Source: Klebsiella oxytoca NBRC 105695 (lineage in GTDB: Bacteria > Pseudomonadota > Gammaproteobacteria > Enterobacterales > Enterobacteriaceae). Taken from it: a stretch of DNA of 64,000 nucleotides. The position numbers and the translations under genes are program-made. Of this stretch, positions 10,354 to 21,645 are shown piece after piece (the first letter of the stretch is position 1; every line of letters begins with the position of its first letter). The stretch covers positions 1 to 64,000 of the forward strand of contig NZ_BCZK01000003.1 of the NCBI RefSeq assembly GCF_001598695.1. Direction: 5' to 3'. The notes beneath the pieces are model-generated. The model searched no databases. It was not told the origin of the DNA and saw only the letters and a list, made by a program, of their open reading frames with translations.

Positions 10354-11853
10354 ATGGCTCAATCACATTTACTGGCAGAAAGAATTTCCCGGCTCAGCGC
10401 CGCTCTGGAAAAAGGACTCTTCGAACGCAGCCACGCCATTCGCCTTTGCCTGCTTGCCGCACTCAGCGGCGAGAGCGTTTTTCTGCTGGGTCCACCGGGC
10501 ATCGCCAAAAGTCTGATCGCCCGACGCCTAAAATTCGCCTTCCAGCAGGCTCGCGCATTTGAGTACCTGATGACGCGTTTTTCCACGCCGGAAGAGGTTT
10601 TTGGCCCGCTCTCCATTCAGGCGCTAAAAGATGAAGGACGCTACGAGCGTTTGACCGCGGGTTATCTTCCGGAAGCCGAAATTGTTTTCCTCGATGAGAT
10701 CTGGAAAGCTGGCCCGGCGATCCTCAATACGCTGCTGACGGCAATAAACGAACGTCATTTCCGCAACGGGGCAACCGAAGAAAAAATCCCTATGCGCCTG
10801 CTGGTGGCGGCGTCGAACGAACTCCCCGAAGCAGACAACAGCCTGGAGGCGCTATACGATCGGATGCTTATCCGTTTATGGCTGGATAAGGTTCAGGATA
10901 AAACCAACTTCCGCTCAATGCTGATAAGCCAGCAGGACGAGAACAGTAACCCCGTCCCGGCGAATCTACAGGTCAGCGACGAGGAGTTTCAGCAATGGCA
11001 GCAGGATATCGGCAGCGTTAAGCTGCCGGACAGCGTTTTTGAACTTATTTTCCAGCTGCGCCAGCAGTTAGATACGCTGCCGAACGCGCCGTACGTCTCA
11101 GATCGTCGGTGGAAAAAAGCCATTCGTCTGCTGCAGGCCAGCGCCTTTTTCAGCGGCCGCGACACTATCGCGCCAATAGACCTGATCCTGCTGAAAGATT
11201 GCCTGTGGCACAATATTGAGACGATGAACCTGATGTCCGCGCAGCTGGAGACCTTAATGACCAGCCACGCCTGGCAGCAGCAGGCAATGCTCACTCGCCT
11301 GGGGTCGATTATCCAACGACGTATTCAGCTTCAACAGCAGCAAAGCGATAAAACCGCGCTAAAAGTAAACCGTCTTGGCGGTATGTTCAGCCGTAAACCT
11401 CATTATGAACTGCCCGCTGAAGTGCAGGAACCCACGCTGACGCTGCTCCTCCAGCAGCCGCTTAAGCTGCACGACCTGGAAGTGATTCATATTACGTTTG
11501 TTCGTGAAGAGCTTGCTCGCTGGCTGGAGAAAGGGGGTGAGATTCGTGGCAAGCTCAACGGTATCGGTTTTGCCCAGCCGCTGAATATGGATGTCGATAC
11601 CAGCCAGCATCTGGTCGTGCGCGATGTCAGCTTACAGGGGTCGCGACTTTCCCTGCCCGGTAGCGAATCGCGGGAAAATATGCCGGCCGAAATCCGGCAG
11701 CAGCTGGAAGCGCTGGACGACGAATGGCATCAGCAACATAACCGCTTCAGCGAACAGCAGAAATGTCTGTTTATTCCCGGTGAGTGGCTGGGACGCATTG
11801 AGGCCAGCCTGCAGGACGTCGGAACGCAGATTAAACAGGCGCGTCAGTCATGA
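10354..11853 (+). CDS. ravA: MoxR-type AAA+ ATPase RavA
   Basis: A 499-aa ATPase (E. coli RavA is 498). The AAA+ module fills about residues 1-300: Walker A GPPGIAKS (about 46-53), Walker B IVFLDEIW (about 110-117) and sensor 1 VAASNE. The C-terminal region corresponds to the LARA domain that, in E. coli, binds the inducible lysine decarboxylase LdcI. It acts with ViaA, whose start overlaps its stop by 4 bases. The complex is linked to stress responses, Fe-S/respiratory proteins and aminoglycoside sensitivity. Confidence 0.95.
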   Translation: MAQSHLLAERISRLSAALEKGLFERSHAIRLCLLAALSGESVFLLGPPGIAKSLIARRLKFAFQQARAFEYLMTRFSTPEEVFGPLSIQALKDEGRYERLTAGYLPEAEIVFLDEIWKAGPAILNTLLTAINERHFRNGATEEKIPMRLLVAASNELPEADNSLEALYDRMLIRLWLDKVQDKTNFRSMLISQQDENSNPVPANLQVSDEEFQQWQQDIGSVKLPDSVFELIFQLRQQLDTLPNAPYVSDRRWKKAIRLLQASAFFSGRDTIAPIDLILLKDCLWHNIETMNLMSAQLETLMTSHAWQQQAMLTRLGSIIQRRIQLQQQQSDKTALKVNRLGGMFSRKPHYELPAEVQEPTLTLLLQQPLKLHDLEVIHITFVREELARWLEKGGEIRGKLNGIGFAQPLNMDVDTSQHLVVRDVSLQGSRLSLPGSESRENMPAEIRQQLEALDDEWHQQHNRFSEQQKCLFIPGEWLGRIEASLQDVGTQIKQARQS

Positions 11854-13298
11854 CGCTGGACATGCTGAATGTCATGCTGGCAGTCGGCGAAGAGGGTATG
11901 ATCGATGAGATGCTGCTGGCGCTGCTGGCGGCACCTCAACTGGCGGTATTCTTTGAAAAATTCCCGCGCCTAAAAAATATTATCGCCGCCGACATTCCGC
12001 GCTGGCGGGAAGCGGTCAGATCGCGACTTAAAGAGACCAATATCCCCCCCGAGCTGGATGCGGAGGTTCAGTGTTATCAGCAATCACAGCGGCTTTCTAC
12101 CTCGCAGTTTATCGTCCAGCTTCCGCAAATTTTGAGCCAGCTGCATAAGCTGCACTCCCCTTTTGCCAGCCAGGCCCAGCAGCTGGTGGATAACAACAGC
12201 ACCTTTACGCCAGCGCTGCACACGTTATTCCTCCAGCGCTGGCGCCTGAGCCTGGTGGTGCAGGCAACCTCCCTTAATCAGCAACTGCTGGATGAAGAGC
12301 GCGATCAGCTACTGAGCGAAGTTCAGGAACGCATGACCCTCAGCGGCCAGCTGGAGCCGGTGCTGGTGGAAAATGACAATGCGGCGGGGCACCTGTGGGA
12401 CATGAGCGCTGGCGAGCTGAAGCGAGGCGACTATCAGCTGATCGTGCGCTACGGCGACTTTCTAAGCCAACAACCCGAGCTCATGCAGCTCGCTGAACAG
12501 CTGGGACGCTCACGTGAAGCGAAAGCGGTGCCGAAAAAAGATGCGCCGATGGAAACCTTTCGCAGCCTGGTGCGCGAACCGGCCACCGTACCGGAACAGG
12601 TGGACGGGCTTCAGCAGAGCGACGATATTCTGCGTTTGTTGCCGCCAGAGCTGGCTACCCTCGGTATCACCGAGCTGGAGTTCGAGTTCTATCGTAAGCT
12701 GGTTGAAAAGCAGCTGCTGACCTATCGGCTTCACGGCGATGCGTGGAAAGAAAAGATCACCGAACGGCCGGTCACTCGCCAGGATTTTGATGAACAGCCG
12801 CGCGGACCCTTTATCGTCTGCGTCGATACTTCCGGCTCAATGGGCGGTTTTAATGAACAGTGCGCCAAGGCGTTTTGTCTGGCGCTAATGCGGGTCGCTC
12901 TGGCGGATAACCGCCGCTGCTTTATTATGCTGTTTTCCAGCGAGGTAGTGCATTACGAACTTACCGGTCCGCAGGGGCTGGAACAGGCGATCCGCTTTCT
13001 GAGCCAGCGCTTCCGTGGCGGCACCGATCTGGCCAGCTGTTTCCGGGCAGTGATTGAGCGTATGCAGAATCCGCAGTGGATCGATGCCGATGCGGTAGTC
13101 ATTTCAGATTTTATCGCACAGCGCTTGCCGGATGAGGTGATCAATAAGGTGGGAGAGCTACAGCATAAACATCAGCATCGCTTTCATGCGGTGGCGATGT
13201 CGGTACACGGCAAGCCCGGTATTATGCGCATTTTCGATCATATCTGGCGCTTTGATACCGGGCTGCGTAGCCGCCTGCTGCGACGCTGGCGGCGTTAA
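11850..13298 (+). CDS. viaA: VWA-domain protein ViaA, RavA partner
   Basis: A 482-aa protein with a C-terminal von Willebrand factor A domain. The metal-ion-dependent adhesion motif DTSGSMGGF is at about residues 326-334, with downstream threonine/aspartate ligands (GGTDL, ISDF). The start codon overlaps the ravA stop (ATGA), implying translational coupling. It stimulates RavA ATPase in E. coli. It ends 7 bases from the convergent end of asnA, with no clear terminator between them. Confidence 0.95.
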   Translation: MTLDMLNVMLAVGEEGMIDEMLLALLAAPQLAVFFEKFPRLKNIIAADIPRWREAVRSRLKETNIPPELDAEVQCYQQSQRLSTSQFIVQLPQILSQLHKLHSPFASQAQQLVDNNSTFTPALHTLFLQRWRLSLVVQATSLNQQLLDEERDQLLSEVQERMTLSGQLEPVLVENDNAAGHLWDMSAGELKRGDYQLIVRYGDFLSQQPELMQLAEQLGRSREAKAVPKKDAPMETFRSLVREPATVPEQVDGLQQSDDILRLLPPELATLGITELEFEFYRKLVEKQLLTYRLHGDAWKEKITERPVTRQDFDEQPRGPFIVCVDTSGSMGGFNEQCAKAFCLALMRVALADNRRCFIMLFSSEVVHYELTGPQGLEQAIRFLSQRFRGGTDLASCFRAVIERMQNPQWIDADAVVISDFIAQRLPDEVINKVGELQHKHQHRFHAVAMSVHGKPGIMRIFDHIWRFDTGLRSRLLRRWRR

Positions 13299-13305
13299 TC
13301 ACGCA

Positions 13306-14298
13306 TTAAAGAAGAGCGGCAACGCTTTGACGAACCTGTGTCGGCCATACGCCGCACTGTACCTGGCCGATATGGTCAAGCTGCAGGAGCAGCATCGTCA
13401 GACGAGACTGACCAATGCCGCCGCCGATAGTCTGCGGCATCTCTCCGCGCAGCAGCGCCTGGTGCCATTCCAGCTTCAGGCGATCTTCATCACCGGTAAT
13501 CGCAAGCTGGCGCTTCAGCGCTTCGGCATCCACGCGGATCCCCATTGAAGAGAGCTCGAAGGCATCTTCCAGAACCGGGTTCCATACCAGAATATCGCCG
13601 TTCAGACCGGCATAGCCTTCAGCAGCCGGCGTGCTCCAGTCATCATAATCCGGCGCGCGAACATCGTGGCGCTGACCATCGGAAAGCTTGCCGCCGATGC
13701 CGATCAGGAATACAGCCCCCAGCTCTTTAGCAATCGCCCGTTCACGACCTTTGGCATCAAGATCCGGATAGCGACTTAAAAGCTCCTCGCTATGAACAAA
13801 CTGGATCGTCTCCGGCAGAAACGGCTTGAGGCCAAATTCTTTACTGACGGCGTCTTCGGTAGCTTTGATCCCGGCATAGATCGCTTCAACGGTCGATTTC
13901 AGCGTTCCGCAGTGGCGTTCTCCGTCACCCATTACGCGCTCCCAGTCCCACTGGTCAACGTAAACGGAATGGATGGGCGTTAATCGGTCTTCATCGGGGC
14001 GAAGGGCCTTCATGTGCGTGTACAGCCCTTCGCCCGCGCTGAAGTCGTGTTGTCCCAGGGTTTGACGCTTCCACTTCGCCAGTGAATGAACCACTTCGAA
14101 CTGGGCGTCTGGCAGTGTTTTCACTTTAACCTGAACCGCTTTTTCGCAACCAGAAAGGTTATCCTGAGTTCCATCGCCCACGCGGCTTAAGATCGGCGCC
14201 TGAACTTCGATCAGGCCGAGCTTCTCTTCAAGCTGACGGGAAAAGTGTGACTTAACGAAACTAATCTGGCGTTGTTTTGCGATGTATGCGGTTTTCAT
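13306..14298 (-). CDS. asnA: Ammonia-dependent asparagine synthetase AsnA
   Basis: Makes asparagine from aspartate, ammonia and ATP. At 330 aa it has the full E. coli length. It has the class-II aminoacyl-tRNA-synthetase-like fold recognisable from [20 protein letters not shown] near the N-terminus and the C-terminal [14 protein letters not shown] active-site region. It is transcribed divergently from asnC across 152 bases. AsnC activates asnA in E. coli when asparagine is low. Confidence 0.97.
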   Translation of the reverse strand: MKTAYIAKQRQISFVKSHFSRQLEEKLGLIEVQAPILSRVGDGTQDNLSGCEKAVQVKVKTLPDAQFEVVHSLAKWKRQTLGQHDFSAGEGLYTHMKALRPDEDRLTPIHSVYVDQWDWERVMGDGERHCGTLKSTVEAIYAGIKATEDAVSKEFGLKPFLPETIQFVHSEELLSRYPDLDAKGRERAIAKELGAVFLIGIGGKLSDGQRHDVRAPDYDDWSTPAAEGYAGLNGDILVWNPVLEDAFELSSMGIRVDAEALKRQLAITGDEDRLKLEWHQALLRGEMPQTIGGGIGQSRLTMLLLQLDHIGQVQCGVWPTQVRQSVAALL

Positions 14299-14450
14299 TT
14301 TTTATAACTCCTGCGTCCTGTTGCCATTGATTAAGCAACAAAACAGCGCTGCAATTCAATAATCCCACAACAAAAAGCCTGCATCGATTTTGATTCATTA
14401 AAATTTGAGGCTAAAATAGAAAGATTCGTCAAACTTCATAAGAAAAACCT
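14299..14450. promoter_or_regulatory. asnA/asnC divergent control region
   Basis: A 152-base AT-rich spacer between the divergent starts, expected to contain the asnA and asnC promoters and the AsnC binding site. AsnC represses its own gene and activates asnA in E. coli. I could not delimit the operator by eye. Confidence 0.5.
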
Positions 14451-14909
14451 ATGGAAAATTATCAGATCGACAATCTGGACCGAGGCATCCTTGAGGCCTT
14501 AATGGCCAACGCGCGCACCGCTTATGCTGAACTGGCAAAACAGTTTGGCGTCAGTCCGGGAACCATTCACGTTCGCGTGGAGAAGATGAAGCAGGCCGGA
14601 ATTATCACTGGCGCACGCATTGACGTGAGCCCAAAGCAGCTGGGCTACGATGTGGGATGTTTTATCGGCATCATTCTGAAAAGCGCCAAAGACTATCCCT
14701 CGGCGCTGGCGAGGTTAAACAGTCTGGATGAGGTTACCGAAGCGTATTACACCACCGGGCACTACAGTATCTTTATAAAAGTCATGTGCCGATCGATCGA
14801 TGCGCTCCAGCATGTACTTATCAACAAGATCCAAACAATTGATGAAATTCAGTCCACCGAAACGCTGATCGTGCTGCAAAACCCGATCATGCGTACCATC
14901 CGCCCGTGA
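14451..14909 (+). CDS. asnC: Lrp-family regulator AsnC
   Basis: A 152-aa feast/famine regulator, the same length as E. coli AsnC. An N-terminal helix-turn-helix (residues about 5-60, AELAKQFGVSPGTIHVRVEKM) is joined to an alpha/beta RAM domain that binds asparagine. It controls asnA and itself, and lies upstream of mioC. Transcription from here toward mioC and oriC influences origin activity in E. coli. Confidence 0.97.
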   Translation: MENYQIDNLDRGILEALMANARTAYAELAKQFGVSPGTIHVRVEKMKQAGIITGARIDVSPKQLGYDVGCFIGIILKSAKDYPSALARLNSLDEVTEAYYTTGHYSIFIKVMCRSIDALQHVLINKIQTIDEIQSTETLIVLQNPIMRTIRP

Positions 14910-14930
14910 ACGGACTATTTAATCCCACAT

Positions 14931-14939
14931 TTTTCCACA
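14931..14939 (+). promoter_or_regulatory. DnaA box in the mioC promoter region
   Basis: TTTTCCACA matches the relaxed DnaA-box consensus TT(A/T)TNCACA. In E. coli DnaA binds a box at this promoter and represses mioC transcription, which runs toward oriC. Confidence 0.65.
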
Positions 14940-15001
14940 GGTAGATCCCAGCTCGCTCACAGCGTACAATACGCCACTCTGGAAAAGTGGAGCGGGCGAT
15001 C

Positions 15002-15442
15002 ATGGCAGAGATAACTCTTATCAGCGGCAGTACGCTGGGTAGCGCAGAATATGTGTCAGAACATCTGGCGGAAAAGCTGGAAGAGGCTGGTCACAGCACG
15101 ACTATTCAGCACGGCCCGCTGATTGACGATCTACAGGCGGAAGGGATCTGGCTGGTTATCTCTTCTACTCATGGCGCCGGCGACATTCCCGATAACCTGC
15201 TGCCTTTTTATGAAGCGCTTCAGGAAAAGCAGATCGACCTTTCTGCGGTCCATTTTGGCGCAGTCGGTATCGGTAGTCGTGAATATGACACCTTCTGCGG
15301 AGCGATTGATAAGCTGGAGTCGGCGCTGAAGGCCTGCGGGGCAAAACAGATTGGCGAAACGCTAAAAATTAACGTCCTCGAACATGAAATTCCGGAAGAT
15401 CCGGCTGAGGTCTGGCTGGGATCCTGGCAAAAATTGCTCTGA
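15002..15442 (+). CDS. mioC: Flavodoxin-like protein MioC
   Basis: A 146-aa FMN-binding flavodoxin-fold protein. The start at 15002 (MAEITLISGSTLGSAEYV) is chosen over an ATG 5 codons upstream because it matches the family N-terminus, where the SGSTLGSAE loop binds the FMN phosphate. In E. coli it is linked to biotin synthase activity. Its transcription runs into oriC, which starts about 20 bases after its stop codon. Confidence 0.95.
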   Translation: MAEITLISGSTLGSAEYVSEHLAEKLEEAGHSTTIQHGPLIDDLQAEGIWLVISSTHGAGDIPDNLLPFYEALQEKQIDLSAVHFGAVGIGSREYDTFCGAIDKLESALKACGAKQIGETLKINVLEHEIPEDPAEVWLGSWQKLL

Positions 15443-15464
15443 GAATTGTAAAGATCATACTTTC

Positions 15465-15735
15465 TTCTGTGGATAACTATGCTTAAAAGCTTGGATCAAC
15501 CGGTAGTTATCCAAAGTATAACCGTAGACTGATTTTTGTGCTGTGTATAACCATTCATTTTGATCCCAGCTTATACGGACCAGGATCACCGATCATTCAC
15601 AGAAAGCGATCCTTCTTAAACGATTGATCTTAAATCTTGGATCCGACTTATCCACAAGACAAGCCGATCCTAATAAGAGATCACAATAAAACAGATCTCT
15701 AAATAAAAGATCTTCTTTTTAATACTCAGGATCCC
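15465..15735. other. oriC: Chromosomal replication origin oriC
   Basis: Lies between mioC and mnmG as in E. coli, here in inverted orientation (R4 end near mioC, unwinding element near mnmG). Visible DnaA boxes: R4 TGTGGATAA 15468-15476, R3 TTATCCAAA 15507-15515, R2 TGTGTATAA 15542-15550, R5/M TTATACGGA 15571-15579, R1 TTATCCACA 15648-15656. An IHF-like site (TAAACGATTGATC, one mismatch on the opposite strand) is at 15617-15629. I count 13 GATC Dam/SeqA sites from 15453 to 15733, far above chance. R1 and R4 are both perfect high-affinity boxes. The layout is the classical enterobacterial one. Confidence 0.97.
15670..15712. other. oriC DNA unwinding element (three 13-mers)
   Basis: Three AT-rich 13-mers, read on the minus strand: R GATCTCTTATTAG (15670-15682), M GATCTGTTTTATT (15685-15697), L GATCTTTTATTTA (15700-15712). 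Each begins with a GATC site, as in E. coli. The R 13-mer appears identical to the E. coli one as I remember it; L and M differ by one to a few bases. An additional AT cluster (TTCTTTTTAATA) follows at 15712-15723. Confidence 0.93.
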
Positions 15736-15823
15736 GGCGCTTTCTCGAAAGGCGAAAGTTGAGTAGAATCCACGGCCCGGGCTTCAATCCATTTTCAAAC
15801 CGCTTTATGCGAGGCATACCACC

Positions 15824-17713
15824 ATGTTTTATCAGGATCCTTTTGACGTCATCATCATTGGCGGGGGTCATGCAGGCACTGAGGCCGCAATGGCCGCAGC
15901 GCGAATGGGTCAACAGACTCTGCTTTTGACACACAATATCGACACGCTAGGGCAAATGAGCTGTAACCCGGCGATTGGCGGCATTGGGAAAGGACACCTG
16001 GTAAAAGAAGTGGATGCGCTTGGCGGCCTGATGGCGAAGGCCATTGACCATGCCGGTATCCAGTTTAGGATACTAAACGCCAGCAAAGGCCCAGCCGTAC
16101 GGGCGACTCGCGCTCAGGCCGATCGCGTGCTTTATCGGCAAGCCGTACGCACGGCCCTGGAGAATCAGCCTAATTTGATGATCTTCCAGCAGGCCGTTGA
16201 AGATCTGATTGTGGAGAACGATCGCGTGGTGGGTGCTGTTACCCAGATGGGGCTTAAATTCCGCGCCAAAGCGGTAGTGCTGACCGTAGGGACATTCCTC
16301 GACGGTAAGATCCATATCGGACTCGATAACTACAGCGGCGGTCGCGCTGGCGATCCTCCGTCGATCCCGCTGTCTCGCCGTTTACGTGAACTGCCGCTAC
16401 GCGTCAGCCGCCTGAAAACCGGTACCCCACCGCGTATTGATGCGCGGACCATTGATTTCAGCGTTCTGGCTCAGCAGCACGGCGACGATCCAATGCCGGT
16501 TTTCTCGTTTATGGGGAATGCTTCCCAGCACCCGCGTCAGGTACCGTGCTATGTCACGCATACCAACGAGAAAACCCACGATGTGATCCGCAATAACCTC
16601 GATCGTAGCCCGATGTATGCCGGCGTGATTGAAGGGATCGGCCCTCGCTACTGTCCTTCGATCGAAGACAAGGTGATGCGTTTTGCCGATCGCAATCAGC
16701 ATCAGATCTTCCTCGAGCCGGAAGGACTGACGTCGAACGAAATTTATCCAAATGGCATCTCCACCAGCCTGCCGTTTGATGTCCAGATGCAAATCGTCCG
16801 CTCAATGCAGGGGATGGAAAATGCAAAAATCGTTCGCCCCGGCTACGCTATCGAGTACGATTTCTTCGATCCGCGTGACCTGAAACCAACGCTGGAAAGT
16901 AAATTTATCCATGGCCTGTTTTTTGCGGGCCAGATTAACGGCACTACCGGTTATGAAGAAGCGGCCGCTCAGGGCCTGCTGGCAGGCCTGAACGCAGCCC
17001 GCTTCTCTGCCGAGAAAGAGGGATGGGCGCCGGGTCGCTCCCAGGCCTACCTTGGCGTCCTGGTGGACGATCTGTGTACGCTCGGCACCAAAGAGCCGTA
17101 CCGCATGTTTACTTCACGTGCGGAATACCGCCTGATGCTGCGTGAAGACAACGCCGATCTGCGCCTGACTGAGCAAGGCCGTGAACTGGGCCTGGTAGAT
17201 GATGAACGCTGGGCGCGTTTCAACGAGAAGCTTGAGAGTATTGAACGTGAACGTCAGCGCCTGAAATCCAGCTGGGTAAATCCGCTGGCGGAAAGCGCCG
17301 CTGAAGTTAACGCACAGCTGACGGCGCCTTTGTCTCGTGAAGCTAACGGTGAAGATTTGCTCCGTCGTCCGGAAATGACCTACGAACAGCTGGTGAAGAT
17401 GTCGCCATTCTCGCCGGGTCTTGAAGACAAGCAGGCCGCGGAACAGGTTGAGATTCAGGTAAAATACGAAGGCTACATCGCGCGCCAGCAGGATGAGATT
17501 GAGAAACAGCAGCGCAATGAAAACACGTTGCTGCCTGCCACGCTTGATTATCGCCAGGTGAATGGGCTGTCGAACGAAGTCATTGCTAAGTTGAACGACC
17601 ACAAGCCGTCTTCAATAGGGCAGGCATCGCGTATTTCCGGCATTACGCCTGCGGCAATCTCGATTTTGCTGGTGTGGTTGAAAAAGCAGGGAATGCTGCG
17701 CCGTAGCGCCTGA
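15824..17713 (+). CDS. mnmG: tRNA uridine-5-carboxymethylaminomethyl enzyme subunit MnmG
   Basis: A 629-aa FAD-dependent partner of MnmE that installs cmnm5/nm5 at wobble U34 of tRNAs. The N-terminal dinucleotide-binding motif [13 protein letters not shown] (about residues 9-21) and the family motif [13 protein letters not shown] (about residues 271-283, with its conserved Cys) are intact. So is [14 protein letters not shown] (about residues 370-383). Length equals E. coli GidA. It lies immediately beside the unwinding end of oriC, and its transcription away from oriC assists initiation in E. coli. rsmG follows 112 bases later. Confidence 0.97.
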   Translation: MFYQDPFDVIIIGGGHAGTEAAMAAARMGQQTLLLTHNIDTLGQMSCNPAIGGIGKGHLVKEVDALGGLMAKAIDHAGIQFRILNASKGPAVRATRAQADRVLYRQAVRTALENQPNLMIFQQAVEDLIVENDRVVGAVTQMGLKFRAKAVVLTVGTFLDGKIHIGLDNYSGGRAGDPPSIPLSRRLRELPLRVSRLKTGTPPRIDARTIDFSVLAQQHGDDPMPVFSFMGNASQHPRQVPCYVTHTNEKTHDVIRNNLDRSPMYAGVIEGIGPRYCPSIEDKVMRFADRNQHQIFLEPEGLTSNEIYPNGISTSLPFDVQMQIVRSMQGMENAKIVRPGYAIEYDFFDPRDLKPTLESKFIHGLFFAGQINGTTGYEEAAAQGLLAGLNAARFSAEKEGWAPGRSQAYLGVLVDDLCTLGTKEPYRMFTSRAEYRLMLREDNADLRLTEQGRELGLVDDERWARFNEKLESIERERQRLKSSWVNPLAESAAEVNAQLTAPLSREANGEDLLRRPEMTYEQLVKMSPFSPGLEDKQAAEQVEIQVKYEGYIARQQDEIEKQQRNENTLLPATLDYRQVNGLSNEVIAKLNDHKPSSIGQASRISGITPAAISILLVWLKKQGMLRRSA

Positions 17714-17734
17714 CTTTCCCTGAACGATACATTT

Positions 17735-17760
17735 GGCGGATAGCGCATAAGATATCCGCC
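17735..17760. other. Hairpin after mnmG
   Basis: Inverted repeat GGCGGATA (17735-17742) and TATCCGCC (17753-17760) in the mnmG-rsmG spacer, with no T-run. It precedes a second, REP-like hairpin. Probably an mRNA stabiliser or partial attenuator. Confidence 0.5.
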
Positions 17761-17772
17761 TGGTTTATATCC

Positions 17773-17800
17773 AGCCCGGTAAGCGCATCGCCTCCGGGCT
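17773..17800. repeat. REP/BIME-like palindrome between mnmG and rsmG
   Basis: AGCCCGG (17773-17779) and CCGGGCT (17794-17800) flank a GTAAGCGC core, the composition of enterobacterial REP units. It is followed by a T-rich stretch, so it may also act as a weak terminator within the mnmG-rsmG transcript. Confidence 0.6.
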
Positions 17801-17825
17801 CATTGTTTTTAAACAGGTACCGAAC

Positions 17826-18449
17826 GTGATCAACAAACTTTCTCGTCTGCTTGATGAAGCGGGTATTTCACTTACCGATCACCAGAAAAATCAGCTGGTC
17901 GCCTATGTAGGCATGCTGGATAAGTGGAATAAGGCCTATAACCTTACCTCGGTTCGCGATCCGGATGAGATGCTGGTACGCCACATTCTCGATAGCATTG
18001 TTGTTGCGCCATACCTTAAAGGAACGCGTTTTATCGATGTGGGTACCGGACCGGGTCTGCCGGGGATCCCGCTGGCTATCGTACGCCCTGAATCTCATTT
18101 CACCCTGCTGGATAGCCTCGGTAAACGAGTACGTTTCCTGCGACAGGTCCAGCATGAGTTAAAACTGGATAACATCACGCCGGTACAAAGCCGCGTGGAA
18201 GCGTTTCCGGCTGAACCGCCGTTTGATGGCGTGATCAGCCGCGCTTTTGCGTCGCTGAATGATATGGTGAGCTGGTGCCATCATTTACCGGCGCAGGACG
18301 GTCACTTCTATGCGCTCAAAGGGTTAGCGCAAGAAGATGAAATGGCCAATCTTCCGGAAGGGTTTGCCATTAGTGATGTTTTCGAACTGCATGTTCCTCA
18401 GCTGGATGGTGAGCGTCACCTTGTGGTGGTCCAGCCAAAAATGATTTAA
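17826..18449 (+). CDS. rsmG: 16S rRNA (guanine-527-N7)-methyltransferase RsmG
   Basis: A 207-aa SAM-dependent methyltransferase modifying G527 of 16S rRNA, where loss gives low-level streptomycin resistance. The SAM-binding motif [15 protein letters not shown] is at about residues 72-86, followed by the acidic [12 protein letters not shown]. It has the full E. coli length (207 aa). It is downstream of mnmG on the same strand. The atp promoter region follows. Confidence 0.96.
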   Translation: MINKLSRLLDEAGISLTDHQKNQLVAYVGMLDKWNKAYNLTSVRDPDEMLVRHILDSIVVAPYLKGTRFIDVGTGPGLPGIPLAIVRPESHFTLLDSLGKRVRFLRQVQHELKLDNITPVQSRVEAFPAEPPFDGVISRAFASLNDMVSWCHHLPAQDGHFYALKGLAQEDEMANLPEGFAISDVFELHVPQLDGERHLVVVQPKMI

Positions 18450-18947
18450 TTTTTATCAAAAAATGTGAAAAAAAACCGGGTTGTGCATGTTACAAAAATA
18501 AAAGTCACGGCAGGGTAGTATCGGATAAGATTTAACCTTGTTGTTACCATGGTTTTTCTTTCGGTTAACTTTGCGCTGTTGCTTTACCAGGAGAATAGTC
18601 AACATTGAAAATATCAGTACGCTAAAAATCTCGCTGCTTGCACTTCATACTGATGTTAAATTTTTATTATGAATGTCAATAAAAGGTTTTTATTGTATAT
18701 GGGATTGTTTTAGAAAGAATACCCACTTTTTATGTTGAATATCAATTGGATAAAAAATTGAGTTTTATGTACAGAATTAATTCGATTTCACGAAAAATGT
18801 TTATTATGTGATCTGATGCACGCTTTAATAGCCGTGTTTTCGCGGTATTTGCAGTTTTGCATGACGGCTCACAGATTGGTGAAATGCATGAAAAGTTGTC
18901 AGTCGGAAAATAATTAAACATTTATTCACTATTTTGCTACTTATTGT
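18450..18947. other. AT-rich spacer between rsmG and the atp promoter
   Basis: About 500 AT-rich bases with no convincing gene. A ribosome-binding-like AGGAGAA at 18589-18595 precedes only a 6-codon TTG-started frame. The size resembles the long rsmG-atpI spacer of E. coli. No terminator with a good T-run was identified after rsmG. Confidence 0.5.
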
Positions 18948-18975
18948 TTGAAATCACGGGGCGTCACCGTATAAT
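18948..18975 (+). promoter_or_regulatory. Main atp operon promoter
   Basis: TTGAAA (18948-18953) and a perfect TATAAT (18970-18975) separated by 16 bases, at the position of the major E. coli atpI promoter. The leader runs about 80 bases to the atpI start. Confidence 0.88.
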
Positions 18976-19065
18976 TTGTCCGCTTTTTGATGCTTGACTC
19001 TTCGTCTTAAAGGACGTTTTATACGACACGCGACATACCTCGAAGGGAGCAGGAGTAAATACGTG

Positions 19066-20270
<1,205 letters not shown>

Positions 20271-20300
20271 TTTTTTACCAACATACTACGTTTTAACTGA

Positions 20301-20578
<278 letters not shown>

Positions 20579-20614
20579 TAAGCCACAGAGTTATTTTTTA
20601 AGAGGTATTGTGCT

Positions 20615-21085
20615 GTGAACATGAACGCAACAATCCTCGGCCAGGCCATCGCGTTTGTTATCTTCGTATGGTTCTGCATGAAGTATGTATGGCCGCCGTT
20701 AATGGCTGCCATCGAAAAGCGCCAGAAAGAAATTTCTGACGGTTTAGCTTCTGCAGAACGCGCTAAGAAAGATTTGGACCTTGCACAGGCCAACGCGACC
20801 GACCAGCTGAAAAAAGCGAAAGCGGAAGCCCAGGTAATCATCGAGCAGGCGAACAAGCGTCGCTCTCAGATTCTGGACGAAGCCAAAGCTGAAGCAGAAC
20901 AGGAACGCACTAAAATCGTCGCACAGGCGCAGGCTGAAATCGATGCCGAACGTAAACGTGCTCGCGAGGAGCTGCGTAAGCAGGTCGCTATCCTGGCTGT
21001 TGCTGGCGCCGAGAAGATCATCGAACGTTCCGTGGATGAAGCTGCTAACAGCGACATCGTGGATAAACTTGTCGCTGAACTGTAA
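20615..21085 (+). CDS. atpF: ATP synthase Fo subunit b (GTG start)
   Basis: A 156-aa peripheral-stalk subunit. One N-terminal membrane helix (about residues 5-25) is followed by a long charged coiled coil (about 30-150) that bridges to F1 through delta. The start is GTG, 2 codons before an ATG; the family N-terminus and 156-aa length support the GTG. The ribosome-binding region is AGAGGTATTGTGCT. Confidence 0.97.
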   Translation: MNMNATILGQAIAFVIFVWFCMKYVWPPLMAAIEKRQKEISDGLASAERAKKDLDLAQANATDQLKKAKAEAQVIIEQANKRRSQILDEAKAEAEQERTKIVAQAQAEIDAERKRAREELRKQVAILAVAGAEKIIERSVDEAANSDIVDKLVAEL

Positions 21086-21099
21086 GGAGGGAGGGGCTG

Positions 21100-21633
21100 A
21101 TGTCTGAATTTGTAACGGTAGCTCGCCCCTACGCCAAAGCAGCTTTTGACTTTGCCGTCGAACACCAAAGCGTAGAGCGCTGGCAGGATATGCTGGCGTT
21201 TGCCGCTGAAGTGACTAAAAACGAACAAATGGCAGAGCTACTCTCTGGCGCGCTGGCGCCGGAAACGCTCTCTGATGCGTTTATCGCGGTTTGTGGTGAG
21301 CAACTGGACGAAAACGGTCAAAACCTGATTCGGGTAATGGCTGAAAATGGTCGTCTGAATGCGCTCCCTGATGTTCTTGAGCAGTTCATTCACCTGCGCG
21401 CTGCCAGTGAGGCAACCGCAGAGGTAGAAGTTATTTCTGCCGCTCAGATGAGCGAAGAACAGCTTGCGAAAATCACCAGCGCGATGGAAAAACGTCTGTC
21501 ACGCAAAGTTAAGCTGAATTGCAAAATCGATAAGTCTGTAATGGCAGGCGTTATCATCCGTGCGGGTGATATGGTCATTGATGGCAGCGTACGCGGCCGT
21601 CTTGAACGCCTTGCAGACGTCTTGCAGTCTTAA
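21100..21633 (+). CDS. atpH: ATP synthase F1 subunit delta
   Basis: A 177-aa stator protein linking alpha subunits to the b dimer. The helical N-terminal domain ([16 protein letters not shown]) and the C-terminal [19 protein letters not shown] signature are typical of the OSCP/delta family. It has a very strong GGAGGGAGGGG ribosome-binding site. It lies between atpF and atpA. Confidence 0.97.
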   Translation: MSEFVTVARPYAKAAFDFAVEHQSVERWQDMLAFAAEVTKNEQMAELLSGALAPETLSDAFIAVCGEQLDENGQNLIRVMAENGRLNALPDVLEQFIHLRAASEATAEVEVISAAQMSEEQLAKITSAMEKRLSRKVKLNCKIDKSVMAGVIIRAGDMVIDGSVRGRLERLADVLQS

Positions 21634-21645
21634 GGGGACTGGAGC

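Noticed and set aside
18604..18672. Possible small ORF before the atp promoter (ATT start, 22 codons, or TTG start, 6 codons) with AGGAGAA upstream
   Set aside because: Requires a rare start codon or yields only six residues; no promoter or conservation evidence is available from the sequence alone.
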